From Vicinamibacterales bacterium (GTDB taxonomy: Bacteria > Acidobacteriota > Vicinamibacteria > Vicinamibacterales > UBA2999), in the NCBI GenBank assembly GCA_041394705.1, contig JAWKHS010000005.1:1-64000 (forward strand): a stretch of DNA of 64,000 nt, written 5' to 3'. The notes under the pieces were generated by a model. That model worked only from the letters and a program-made list of their open reading frames with translations, was not told the DNA's origin and ran no database searches. The stretch's first letter is position 1, and the number at the start of each line of letters is the position of its first letter. A program made the position numbers and the translations under genes. Shown here in pieces: positions 27,123 through 35,198 of this stretch.

Positions 27123-27155
27123 CTCGGGGCTCGGGGCTCGGGGCTCGGGGCTCGG
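27123..27155. repeat. Tandem 7-bp repeat upstream of mrfA
   Basis: Four complete copies and one partial copy of CTCGGGG in a row, about 70 bases upstream of the mrfA start. It lies between mrfA and the sigma factor gene, which are on the same strand. Such slippage-prone arrays can vary in copy number and alter promoter spacing; that role is inference. Confidence 0.85.
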
Positions 27156-27220
27156 AGGAAGTCTGACACCCCGAGCCGCTGCCGCGCACTTTCCCTGGCC
27201 GGTCGTACGGCAGTCCGCAG

Positions 27221-28111
27221 TCAGGCCCCGAGGCCCGACAGATCGAGCCGACTGAGCCGCTCCGGGTCGGCAAGGACGTCCATCTCGACCACCTTGCCAC
27301 CCGACACCGTGTAGCCGATCACCGACAGCAGCCGCCCGCCCGGCAGGCGCGAGACGACGCCGACGTGACCGTTCACGAGCACCACCTGGCTCGTGAGATC
27401 GAGCCTCGAGAAGGCCACAGCCTGCGCCACGACCGAATCGGCGCCCCGGACCAGTCGCGACATGCCCGCCGCCGCCCCGCCATCGGCGCGGAGCACGATC
27501 CCGGGGTCGAGCACCGCGGCAAGAGCCGGAATATCGCCGGCCTGCACCGCCGCCAGGAATGCCTCGACGACCTGGCGCTGGACCCTGAGGTCCGCGTCCG
27601 GGGGGCGCGTCCGATCCTGCACGCGCCGGCGGGCGCGGCTGGCGAGCTGGCGGGCCGCGGTCACCGAGCGGTCCACGATTGGGGCGATCTCGTCGAAGCT
27701 CAGGCCGCACACGTCGTGGAGGACGAAGGCCAGCCGCTCCGCCGGCTCCAGCGACTCGAGCACGACCAGCACCGCCAGCCCCAGGGCATCGGCCCGCACC
27801 ACCTCCGCTTCCACGCCGCCGTCCCAGCGGCCGAGCGGCTGGACGATGGGGTCGGGCACGTGGGTGTCGAGCGAATCCTCGCGGCGGGAGGTCCGGGCCC
27901 GAAGCATGTCGAGGCACACGCGGGCCACCACCGTCGTCAGCCACCCGCGCAGGTTGTCGATGGCCTCGCCGTCTCTGCGGCTCAGCCGCAGCCACGCTTC
28001 CTGCACGGCGTCATCGGCATCGCCGGTCGATCCGAGCAACCGGTAGGCCACCATCCGCGTGTGCGGGCGGTGTGCCTCGAACTGCTCCGCGAGCCGGTCG
28101 GGCGTGGGCAC
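27221..28111 (-). CDS. sigJ: ECF41-group (SigJ-like) RNA polymerase sigma factor with SnoaL-like domain
   Basis: 296 residues, GTG start with GGAGG 10 nt upstream. Region 2 spans about residues 10-75 (ADDAVQEAWLRL). Region 4 follows (LEPAERLAFVLHDVCGLSFDEIAPIV). A fused SnoaL/NTF2-like C-domain starts near residue 180 (VEAFLAAVQAGDIPALAAVL). The C-terminal LADPERLSRL corresponds to the NPDKL-type motif and RADGGA to the DGGG-type motif of ECF41 factors, where the extension both activates and inhibits the sigma. A divergent DoxX-like gene shares its upstream region with a promoter fitting the ECF41 consensus. Confidence 0.9.
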   Translation of the reverse strand: MPTPDRLAEQFEAHRPHTRMVAYRLLGSTGDADDAVQEAWLRLSRRDGEAIDNLRGWLTTVVARVCLDMLRARTSRREDSLDTHVPDPIVQPLGRWDGGVEAEVVRADALGLAVLVVLESLEPAERLAFVLHDVCGLSFDEIAPIVDRSVTAARQLASRARRRVQDRTRPPDADLRVQRQVVEAFLAAVQAGDIPALAAVLDPGIVLRADGGAAAGMSRLVRGADSVVAQAVAFSRLDLTSQVVLVNGHVGVVSRLPGGRLLSVIGYTVSGGKVVEMDVLADPERLSRLDLSGLGA

Positions 28112-28112
28112 C

Positions 28113-28139
28113 TGTCACATTCCTCCGCGGCGGACCGTC
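28113..28139 (+). promoter_or_regulatory. ECF41-type promoter in front of the DoxX-like gene
   Basis: TGTCACA (28113-28119) and CGTC (28136-28139) are separated by exactly 16 nt. This matches the published ECF41 consensus (TGTCACA-N16-CGTC) without mismatch. It reads toward the DoxX-like gene, whose ATG is at 28189, giving a leader of about 40 nt with AAAGGAG. The -35 element begins one base beyond the sigJ start codon, so the sigma and the promoter are packed together. Confidence 0.8.
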
Positions 28140-28188
28140 ATTGTATCGACGGCCGCGACGGACGCGGGCCCGAAAGGAGACACGACCG

Positions 28189-28581
28189 ATGAACGCAGTC
28201 CTGTGGCTGTTCCAGATCGCGCTCGCCCTGCTCTGCCTGGCCGGGGGCGCCTACAAGATCTTCGCGGGCCAGGCCTTGGCCGATGCGATGCGCGCCCTTC
28301 CGCCGGACGGCTGGCGCGCGCTGGGCGCGCTCGAGATGGTCGCGGGCGTGCTGCTGGTCGTCCCGGCGGCCATCCGGTGGATGCCGCACCTGACGCCGCT
28401 GGCGGCGGCCGTACTCACGCTGGAGACGCTGGGACTCGCCGCGTTCTACGCCAGCTACTCGCTGGCCGTGTCCCCGGCCAACCCTCTGGTGTGGGCGGTG
28501 CTGATGGCGGCGATGTCGGCGGTCGTGGCCTGGGGCCGCTTCGTGCCCGCCCGCCTGGCGTCGGGCCCGCTGCAGCCCTGA
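28189..28581 (+). CDS. DoxX-like small membrane protein
   Basis: 130 residues with four predicted transmembrane helices (WLFQIALALLCLAGGAYKIF; ALEMVAGVLLVVPAAI; AVLTLETLGLAAFYAS; LVWAVLMAAMSAVVAWG), the DoxX/DoxD-like layout. The ATG is supported by AAAGGAG at 28173-28179. It is the likely target of the divergent ECF41 sigma through the promoter at 28113. DoxX-like proteins often sit in redox or oxidative-stress modules, and ECF41 factors are usually adjacent to a redox-linked gene, so a stress role is plausible but unproven. Confidence 0.85.
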   Translation: MNAVLWLFQIALALLCLAGGAYKIFAGQALADAMRALPPDGWRALGALEMVAGVLLVVPAAIRWMPHLTPLAAAVLTLETLGLAAFYASYSLAVSPANPLVWAVLMAAMSAVVAWGRFVPARLASGPLQP

Positions 28582-28591
28582 CGGGCGCCGG

Positions 28592-29629
28592 TCACTCGGC
28601 CAGCGGGACGATCACGTGCCGCGTCAGGAGTTCGACGAGCTGCCGCCGGTGGTCGCGCCGCTCCTCGCTCACGTTCGGCGACGAGGTGGTGGCGATGACG
28701 AGATCCAGCGACGGCACGACGAAGACGTACTGCCCGCCGTAGCCCCAGGCGAAGCACGTCTCGCGGCCGCCGAGCTCGTCCACCCACCACAGGTAGCCGT
28801 ACTCACGATCGCGGAGCGGGTCCCGCAGCCCGCCGGGGCCCCGCGCGAACTCGGGCAGGGCCCGCGGCCGCCCCTCGCACGAACGTGCCACCCAGGCCTC
28901 GGGCACCACCTGACGCCCGTTCGCGCGTCCGCCGTTGAGGTACAGCTCGCCGAAGGCGAGCAGCTGCTTCGGCGTCATCAGCATGTCGTTGCCGCCGAAG
29001 AAGATGCCCTGCGGGTCGGTGGGCCAGGGCGGCAGGGTGAAGCCCAGGGGCCGCATCAGGGCCTCGTTGGCGAAGGCGCGCGTGCTCATCCCCGTGGCCT
29101 TGGTGAGGATGGCGGACAGGAGGTGCGTGTTCCCGGTGCTGTAGTCCATCTCCGCGCCGGGCGCCGCCTGCATCGGACGCGCGAGGACGTAGTCCACCCA
29201 GTTGCGGCTGGTCACCCACGCGCCGTAGCCCCGGCCGCTCGTGCTCGCCAGGCCGGCGCGCATCGTGAGCAGGTGTTCGACGGTGATGGACCGCTTGGCC
29301 GGGTCGCGGTCCCGGGCGACCTGCGGGAAGTAGGTGGCCACGGGCTCGCGCACGCTCGGAATGAGCCGGCGCTCGATCGCGATCCCGACCAGGGCCGAGA
29401 TCACGCTCTTCGACGCCGACTTCACGTTGGCCGGCTGCGACGCCCGGGCGCCGTGGTAGTAGCGCTCGAAGAGCAGCTCGCCCCGGCGGCTCACGAGCAG
29501 GCTCCTGAGCTTGGGCAGATCGCGCGCGGCGGCATCGACGACGTCCGCGGCGAGGCCCTGGGCGCGGACCGGGAGGCCGAGCGGCGCGATGACGAGCGCG
29601 GCGGCGAGCAGCGTGCGGAAGGCCATCAT
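28592..29629 (-). CDS. Exported serine hydrolase, beta-lactamase (AmpC/EstB) fold
   Basis: 345 residues with a signal peptide (LLAAALVIAPLGLPVRAQ). The SxxK motif reads KSASKSVISALVG, and the Tyr motif is YSTGNTHLLSA. The C-terminal WGYGGQYVFVVPSLDLVI stands where these esterases carry the third motif. This fold covers class C beta-lactamases, D-aminopeptidases and esterases; sequence does not choose. It is last in a three-gene run and its ATG overlaps the flippase stop (ATGA), so it is co-translated with it. Confidence 0.86.
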   Translation of the reverse strand: MMAFRTLLAAALVIAPLGLPVRAQGLAADVVDAAARDLPKLRSLLVSRRGELLFERYYHGARASQPANVKSASKSVISALVGIAIERRLIPSVREPVATYFPQVARDRDPAKRSITVEHLLTMRAGLASTSGRGYGAWVTSRNWVDYVLARPMQAAPGAEMDYSTGNTHLLSAILTKATGMSTRAFANEALMRPLGFTLPPWPTDPQGIFFGGNDMLMTPKQLLAFGELYLNGGRANGRQVVPEAWVARSCEGRPRALPEFARGPGGLRDPLRDREYGYLWWVDELGGRETCFAWGYGGQYVFVVPSLDLVIATTSSPNVSEERRDHRRQLVELLTRHVIVPLAE

Positions 29630-31026
29630 GTGGACACGTGGAACCGCTGAGGTCCGCCGACGCGGACGGCGCCGAACAGCCCCAGGAGCACAGGATAGGC
29701 CACGCCGCCGACGCCGATCGCCAGGAGCGTCCCGCTCGTGCCCGACACGGCGATGGCGGCGCCCATGCCCAGCCCGGCCGCGAGCACCCGGCCGAGCCCG
29801 GTCACGGGCAGCCGGCCCGGTACGGCCCGGCGGGCGGCCGTCATGGCGAGCCACGTGCGGACCACCTCGGTGGCGACGGTGGCCCACGCCGCGCCCACGA
29901 GGCCGAAGGGCGGGATGAGCGCGAGGTTCAGCGTGATGTTCGCGGCCGCGGCCAGGGCGTTCACGCGCAGCAGCGCCGGCTCCCGCTGCCGCGCGAGCAG
30001 CGCGGCCACGGCCACCTCCCGCACGCCGCTGATGGGCACCGACAGCACGAGGACGGCGAGCGCGGAGGCCCCGTCCGCGTACGCGCGACCGAAGAGCACC
30101 TGGATGACGGCGGGCGCCACGAGCACGCCGCCGATCGCGACGGGCAGCGTCGCCATCCACGCCGTGACCAGTCCGGTGGCGTAGATTCCGGCGGTGGCGG
30201 CGGTCGGCTCCCGCTCGCGGGCGAGGGCCGGCAGCACGGTCAGCGTGTAGCCGATGACGAGATTCGCCGAGAACGAGATGAGCACGTACGCCGCGGCGTA
30301 GCGCCCGGAGTCCGCGTCGCCCTTGAGCGCTCTGAGGAGCAGCAGGTCGATGTTGTAAAGCACGAGGCCCAGGAGCAGGAAGAGCGCGAGGCGCCGCCCG
30401 CGAGCCAGCATGGCGGCCGCTCGGAGGCGGTCGCCAGGCGCGCGAAGATCGACCCCCAGCCGACGCGTCCCCGCGAGGAGCCACAGCGCGGCGACGGCCA
30501 GGCCGAACGTGGCCGCGAGCGGCACCCAGTACACGTCGCCGGCCCCGTGGACGAGCGCCAGCGTGGCGCCGGCCGTGGCCACGTCGCCGAGGATGCGCGA
30601 GACGGCCACGCTGCCGGGACGCTGGAGCCCGAGGTACACCCACCGCACGCTCAGCGCGGCCACGGGCAGGCCCAGCGTGTAGAGGGCGAGCACGCGTCCA
30701 TCGGGCTGCGGCATCGCCAGCCAGCCCGCGGGCCACAGGAGGAGCATCAGCGCGCCGGCAATCGCCAACCGGTGCAGGATGGCGCCACGCGCGACGGCGG
30801 TCGCGCCGTCGGCGCCGGTCGACGCCTCGGTCATGCCGGCCAGCTCGACGCCCGAATCCGCCACCTGGGTGAGGTACAGCATCACGCCGGCCGCCACCGC
30901 CACCACGCCGTACGTGTCCGGGCCGAGGGTGCGGGCCAGGTAGATCGTGGTGCCGAAGGCGACGAGGCGGGCGAGCGCCTCGCCGATCGTGAGCGCCGGC
31001 GATCCGGCGGATCCGGATCCGCTCAT
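29626..31026 (-). CDS. Flippase/polysaccharide-type MOP superfamily membrane protein
   Basis: 466 residues, with about 12-14 hydrophobic helices. The N-terminal IGEALARLVAFGTTIYLARTLGPDTYGVVA is typical of Wzx-like O-antigen flippases and similar MOP (MATE-like) proteins. It would flip a lipid-linked glycan across the inner membrane. The ATG overlaps the kinase stop by 4 nt, and its stop overlaps the serine hydrolase start. No glycosyltransferase cluster surrounds it, which is unusual for a Wzx gene. Confidence 0.85.
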   Translation of the reverse strand: MSGSGSAGSPALTIGEALARLVAFGTTIYLARTLGPDTYGVVAVAAGVMLYLTQVADSGVELAGMTEASTGADGATAVARGAILHRLAIAGALMLLLWPAGWLAMPQPDGRVLALYTLGLPVAALSVRWVYLGLQRPGSVAVSRILGDVATAGATLALVHGAGDVYWVPLAATFGLAVAALWLLAGTRRLGVDLRAPGDRLRAAAMLARGRRLALFLLLGLVLYNIDLLLLRALKGDADSGRYAAAYVLISFSANLVIGYTLTVLPALAREREPTAATAGIYATGLVTAWMATLPVAIGGVLVAPAVIQVLFGRAYADGASALAVLVLSVPISGVREVAVAALLARQREPALLRVNALAAAANITLNLALIPPFGLVGAAWATVATEVVRTWLAMTAARRAVPGRLPVTGLGRVLAAGLGMGAAIAVSGTSGTLLAIGVGGVAYPVLLGLFGAVRVGGPQRFHVST

Positions 31027-33455
31027 GCGCTCGCCGCCGTCGCGATCGCGGCGGTCAGGCGGGCATCGCCGAGCACGCCGGCGAAGTCCGGATCCCGCGG
31101 CAGGCGCCAGCGGGTGAACGCCCCCAGTTCGGCGAGGGGACGCGCGAGGTGCGCGAGGACGGCGTCCACGTCGCCGCGGCCCGCGTGCACGGCCGCGACG
31201 TAGTAGCGGGTGTAGGGGTCGTCGCCGCCCGCGGCCAGCCGGCGCTCGAACGCCTCCAGGGCGCGGCCGGCGCTGTCGGCGGACGCGGCGTGGTCGCCGA
31301 GGCGGGCGTAGGCCGCCGACAGCTTCTGGTGCACCTCGATGAGCGACCGCTCGCGGAGCCCGTGCTCGGCGTGGGTGAGGAAGGTCAACTCGCGTTGGTA
31401 CTCGCGGATGGCTTCGTCGATCCGTCCGGCGAGGTAGTGCACGTAGCCGAGCCGCATGTGCGCGCCGACGACGATGAGGCCCTGGGCGCCCGACATCGCC
31501 TTGGCCTGGAGGTCCACGGCCGCACGCGCGGAGCGCTCCGCGTCGTCGAAGTCGCGGCTGAGCGCCTGCAGGAGCGCCATCTGCAGGTACGTGTAGCCGG
31601 CCTCGGGCGCGAGCGCGGCGGCGCGGGCGAAGTGCGCCAGCGCGCCGGCGATGTCGCCGCGGCCGAGCCAGAGGAGCCGCGCCAGCTGCGCGTGGGCGAG
31701 GGCGCTGTCCGGCGACAACCCGAGCCCGTGGCGGATGGCGGCCTCGCCCGGCCCGGTCTCGCCCTGGGACGCGAGCGTCTGGCCGAGCCGCACGTGGGCC
31801 TCGGCGCGATCGGGTGCGATGGCGATGGCCTTCTCGAGGAGCCGCCGGCTCTCGGCCAGGACCTCCGGCAGGGACAGGAACGAGCCCCGGATCTGGAGCG
31901 CATTGCCGAGCGCGACGAGGGCGTCCACGTAGTCGGGTTCGATCTCGATGGCCCGCCGGAAGAGGCCGATCGCCCGCTCGACCGAGTCCTCGGTGGCGAT
32001 GCGCAGGTTCAGCATGCCCCGGTTGAAGGCCTCGTACGCCTCGGGCGCGTGGGCGTCGGCGCCGATGGCGCGCTTCTCGGTCTGCTCGAGCTCGCGCTGC
32101 AGCCCGTGCCGCACCAGCTCCTCGACGAGCTGGTCCTGCAGGTCGAAGATCCCGGTCATGGTGCCGTCGAGCTTCGTGGACCAGACGGTGCGGCCCTCCT
32201 CCACGGCGATGGTCTGCGCCGTGACGCGGACGCGCTCGCCCAGGCGCTGCACGGCGCCGGCCACCACCCACGTGGCGCCCAGGCGGCGGCCGAGCTCGAT
32301 GGCCTGGCGTTCGTCCTCCATCCGTCCGGACGCGCCGCCGAACCCGCGCTGGACGTCGAAGATCTGCTCGCGCGAGATGCTGCGCAGGCCTCGGACCTTG
32401 GCGATGTCGGCCGTGAGCGATTCGGCCATGCCCTGGCCCACCCACTCGTCGGCCGGGTTGCCCGTCAGGTTCGCGAACGCCAGGACCGCGACGCTGCGCC
32501 CGGCGGGCGCCGGCGCGGGCGCGGGCTGTCCGAAGCCGACCGGCGGCATGTGCATGCCCGGCCGCCACGTGTGGCGCGAGCCCGAGGAGCGCTCGCGCAG
32601 CAGCCGCTCGCGGGCGTGGTAGATGTCCAGGTAGAGCTCGCGGGCCGACTGGTGGCGGTAGTCCGGGGCCTTGGCCAGCGCCTTGCGCACGAGCGCGTCG
32701 ACATCGGCCGGCACCGCGTAGTTGAAGCGGGCCAGCGCCTCGGGCTCGGCGGTGAGGATGCGCTCGGCCGATTCGGCCATGCTCGGCGCCGCGAACGGCG
32801 GACGGCCCGCCAGCATCTCGTACAGCACGGCGCCGACGGCGAAGAGGTCCGCGCGGTGGTCCACCTCCCCGCCGCGCAGCTGTTCCGGCGCCATGTAGTG
32901 CAGGGTGCCCAGCACGAGTCCCGGCGTGGTCACGGCCAGCGTCTTCGCGACCTGGTCCTCCTTCCGCCTGAGGAACTTCGCCAGGCCGAAGTCGAGCACC
33001 TTGACGAGCTGACGATCCGTGAGCATCACGTTGTCGCTCTTGATGTCGCGGTGGACGATGCCGCGCTGGTGGGCCTCGTCGAGGGCGTCGGCCACCTGCA
33101 TGGCGATCTCGAGCGCCTCGGCCACGTCGAGGCCGCCCCGGGCGATGCGCGCCGACAGGGACTCGCCCTGCACGTATTCCATCGCGATGAAGAGCGCGTC
33201 GCCGTGCTCGACGAGGTCGTAGGTGACGGCCACGTGCGGCGAGCGCAGGATGGACGCCGCCTGGGCCTCGCGCACCAGGCGCTCGCGCGCCTCGGGATCG
33301 GCTTCTCCGGCCGGCGCCAGGAACTTCAGCGCGACCTGCCGCCCGAGCCGCGTGTCCTCGGCCAGGAACACCTCGCCCATGCCACCGGCGCCGAGGCGCT
33401 CGATCACGCGGTAGTGCAGGAGTTGGGCGCCCAGGGCGGGCAGGCTGGAAGCCAT
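31023..33455 (-). CDS. Ser/Thr protein kinase with TolB-like domain and TPR repeats
   Basis: 810 residues. The kinase domain (1-280) has a glycine loop GAGGMGEVF, Lys44, HRD at 135-137 (VHRDIKSDNVML), DFG at 155-157 and MAPEQL. A basic Pro/Ala linker leads to a TolB/FlgO-like domain (SVAVLAFANLTGNPADEWVGQG, about 320-450), then roughly eight TPR-type helical pairs to the C-terminus. No membrane helix is evident, so it is probably cytosolic or peripheral. This architecture is characteristic of Acidobacteriota. It is the first gene of a coupled set with a flippase and a serine hydrolase, suggesting phosphorylation-dependent control of envelope work. Confidence 0.9.
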   Translation of the reverse strand: MASSLPALGAQLLHYRVIERLGAGGMGEVFLAEDTRLGRQVALKFLAPAGEADPEARERLVREAQAASILRSPHVAVTYDLVEHGDALFIAMEYVQGESLSARIARGGLDVAEALEIAMQVADALDEAHQRGIVHRDIKSDNVMLTDRQLVKVLDFGLAKFLRRKEDQVAKTLAVTTPGLVLGTLHYMAPEQLRGGEVDHRADLFAVGAVLYEMLAGRPPFAAPSMAESAERILTAEPEALARFNYAVPADVDALVRKALAKAPDYRHQSARELYLDIYHARERLLRERSSGSRHTWRPGMHMPPVGFGQPAPAPAPAGRSVAVLAFANLTGNPADEWVGQGMAESLTADIAKVRGLRSISREQIFDVQRGFGGASGRMEDERQAIELGRRLGATWVVAGAVQRLGERVRVTAQTIAVEEGRTVWSTKLDGTMTGIFDLQDQLVEELVRHGLQRELEQTEKRAIGADAHAPEAYEAFNRGMLNLRIATEDSVERAIGLFRRAIEIEPDYVDALVALGNALQIRGSFLSLPEVLAESRRLLEKAIAIAPDRAEAHVRLGQTLASQGETGPGEAAIRHGLGLSPDSALAHAQLARLLWLGRGDIAGALAHFARAAALAPEAGYTYLQMALLQALSRDFDDAERSARAAVDLQAKAMSGAQGLIVVGAHMRLGYVHYLAGRIDEAIREYQRELTFLTHAEHGLRERSLIEVHQKLSAAYARLGDHAASADSAGRALEAFERRLAAGGDDPYTRYYVAAVHAGRGDVDAVLAHLARPLAELGAFTRWRLPRDPDFAGVLGDARLTAAIATAASA

Positions 33456-33522
33456 GGCGGTGGGTCGATTGTAGGACGCCGCGGCGCCCCCTGCGGGTTT
33501 CGCCCGACGCCAGGCGGCGCCG

Positions 33523-34299
33523 CTAGAACGCGCGGCTCTGGCAGCCGTCGACGACGACGGAGGTGCCGCTCACCCAGCTGGCACGCGAGGAGGCGAGGAA
33601 CGCCACGACGTCGCCGACCTCGTCGGGCCGGCCGAACCGGCCGAACGGCAGCTCGGCCCGGACGAACGCGGCAATGCCGTCCGGATCGGCCTGCTGGCGC
33701 TTGTGCCACGACCCGCCCGGGAACAGGATCGACCCGGGTGCCACGCTGTTCACGCGGATGTTGTCGGCGGCCAGCTCGCGCGCCATGGACTTCGCCAGGC
33801 TGATCTCGGCGGCCTTGACCGCGTTGTAGGTCATGCGGCCGCCGGCTTCACGGCCGAAGATCGACGAGACGATCACGATGACGCCGCCGCCCCGGGCCCG
33901 CATGTGCGGGACGGCGAGGCGTGAGGCGCGGATCGCCGGAAAGAGCGTCTGGTCGAACGCTTCCTGCCAGTCCGCGTCGGTCGTGCCGACGAGGTCCGCG
34001 CCCCGCGCGAGGGCCACGTTGTTGACGAGCACGTCCACGCCGCCGAGCTGCTCGACCGTGCGGTCGACGACCAGGTGGACGCCCGCCTCGGTCGCCAGGT
34101 CCGCGGCCACCGCGAGCACCCGCGCCGGTGGACGGGCCGCCGCGGTCAGCTCGCGTGCGGCGGCGGCCAGGCCGGATTCGCCGCGGGCCGAGATGCAGAC
34201 GTGGCATCCCTCCGCCACGAGGGCGCGGGCGCTGGCCAGGCCCAGGCCCCGGCTGGCGCCCGTGATGATGGCGACCTTGCCGTTCAGTCCGAGGTCCAT
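33523..34299 (-). CDS. Short-chain dehydrogenase/reductase
   Basis: 258 residues. The NAD(P)-binding TGASRGLG lies at 13-20, the structural NNVALARG at about 93-100, and the catalytic Ser (VSSIFGR, about 145), Tyr158 and Lys162 (YNAVK) are present, as is the C-terminal PDEVGDVVAFLASSRASWVSGTSVVVDG. The fold is the 3-oxoacyl-ACP-reductase-like classical SDR; substrate unknown. The next gene upstream, an alpha/beta hydrolase, ends only 11 nt before it, so the two are probably one transcript. Confidence 0.88.
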   Translation of the reverse strand: MDLGLNGKVAIITGASRGLGLASARALVAEGCHVCISARGESGLAAAARELTAAARPPARVLAVAADLATEAGVHLVVDRTVEQLGGVDVLVNNVALARGADLVGTTDADWQEAFDQTLFPAIRASRLAVPHMRARGGGVIVIVSSIFGREAGGRMTYNAVKAAEISLAKSMARELAADNIRVNSVAPGSILFPGGSWHKRQQADPDGIAAFVRAELPFGRFGRPDEVGDVVAFLASSRASWVSGTSVVVDGCQSRAF

Positions 34300-34310
34300 G
34301 CCGGCGCGCT

Positions 34311-35144
34311 CTAGGCGTGGGCGGGCAGGCCGGCGAGGAAATCCTCCACCGACGCCTCGAACGCCTGTCCCTGCTCCAGGTTCACCAGGTGACCCGCGCC
34401 GGCCACCTGGACGAGCGACGCGTTGGGCAGCGCCGCCGCCATGGCCTCCGACTCGGCCGGTGGGGTGAGCGTGTCCTCTTCGCCGACGATCACGAGCGTC
34501 GGCACGCCGATCGTGGACAGCAGCGCACGGGAGTCCGGCCGCTCCATCATCCGGTGGATCGCGTCGCGGATGGCCGCCGGCGACTGGCGCTTGATGAGGA
34601 GCCGCACGGTCTCTTCCACGCCGGGGTTCTTTTCGCGCGTGGTGGCGCCGAGCAGGCGCGGCATCATATCGCGCGCCACGCCCTGCGGGCCGTCGTGCTC
34701 GAGCACCGTCAGCATGGCCTTGCGCGCGGCACGGCCCTCGAGCGAATCGGCTCCGGCCCGCGTGTCGGCGAGGACGAGCGCCCGGACGAGCGCGGGGTTG
34801 CGGCGCACGACCGCGAAGGCCACATAGCCGCCCATGGACAGCCCGCACAGCACGACGGGTCGGCCGCCGCACACCTCGCGGACGAGCGCGGCGACGTCGT
34901 CGGCGTAGTCGTCGATCCCGGGCGACGCACCCTCGTCGCGTTCGTCGGTCGATCCACCGAAGCCGCGCAGATCGGGCGCGAGCAGCCGCCAGCCGTAGAA
35001 TGCGCCCCGGAACTGCGGCTCCCACATCTGGGCGCCGAGCGGGAAGGCGTGGACCAGCACGATCACGGGCGACGCCGCGGCCTCGGGCGCGCTGTCGAGA
35101 TAGGCGAGCGTCCGCGACCCGAGCTGGAGATACTGGCGAACCAC
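34311..35144 (-). CDS. Alpha/beta hydrolase
   Basis: 277 residues, GTG start. It has the complete catalytic set of a soluble alpha/beta hydrolase: nucleophile elbow GLSMGG, acid in VGEEDTLTPP and His in GAGHLVNLEQ. HAFPLGAQMWEPQ forms the oxyanion region. Best relatives by motif are 3-oxoadipate enol-lactonase-like and BioH-like esterases; none is certain. It is followed closely by the SDR gene. Confidence 0.87.
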   Translation of the reverse strand: MVRQYLQLGSRTLAYLDSAPEAAASPVIVLVHAFPLGAQMWEPQFRGAFYGWRLLAPDLRGFGGSTDERDEGASPGIDDYADDVAALVREVCGGRPVVLCGLSMGGYVAFAVVRRNPALVRALVLADTRAGADSLEGRAARKAMLTVLEHDGPQGVARDMMPRLLGATTREKNPGVEETVRLLIKRQSPAAIRDAIHRMMERPDSRALLSTIGVPTLVIVGEEDTLTPPAESEAMAAALPNASLVQVAGAGHLVNLEQGQAFEASVEDFLAGLPAHA

Positions 35145-35198
35145 GGGCGGATTCTACCGCACGCCGTCGGCGGGACCGCGGCCGCCGCCTCGCGCGGC

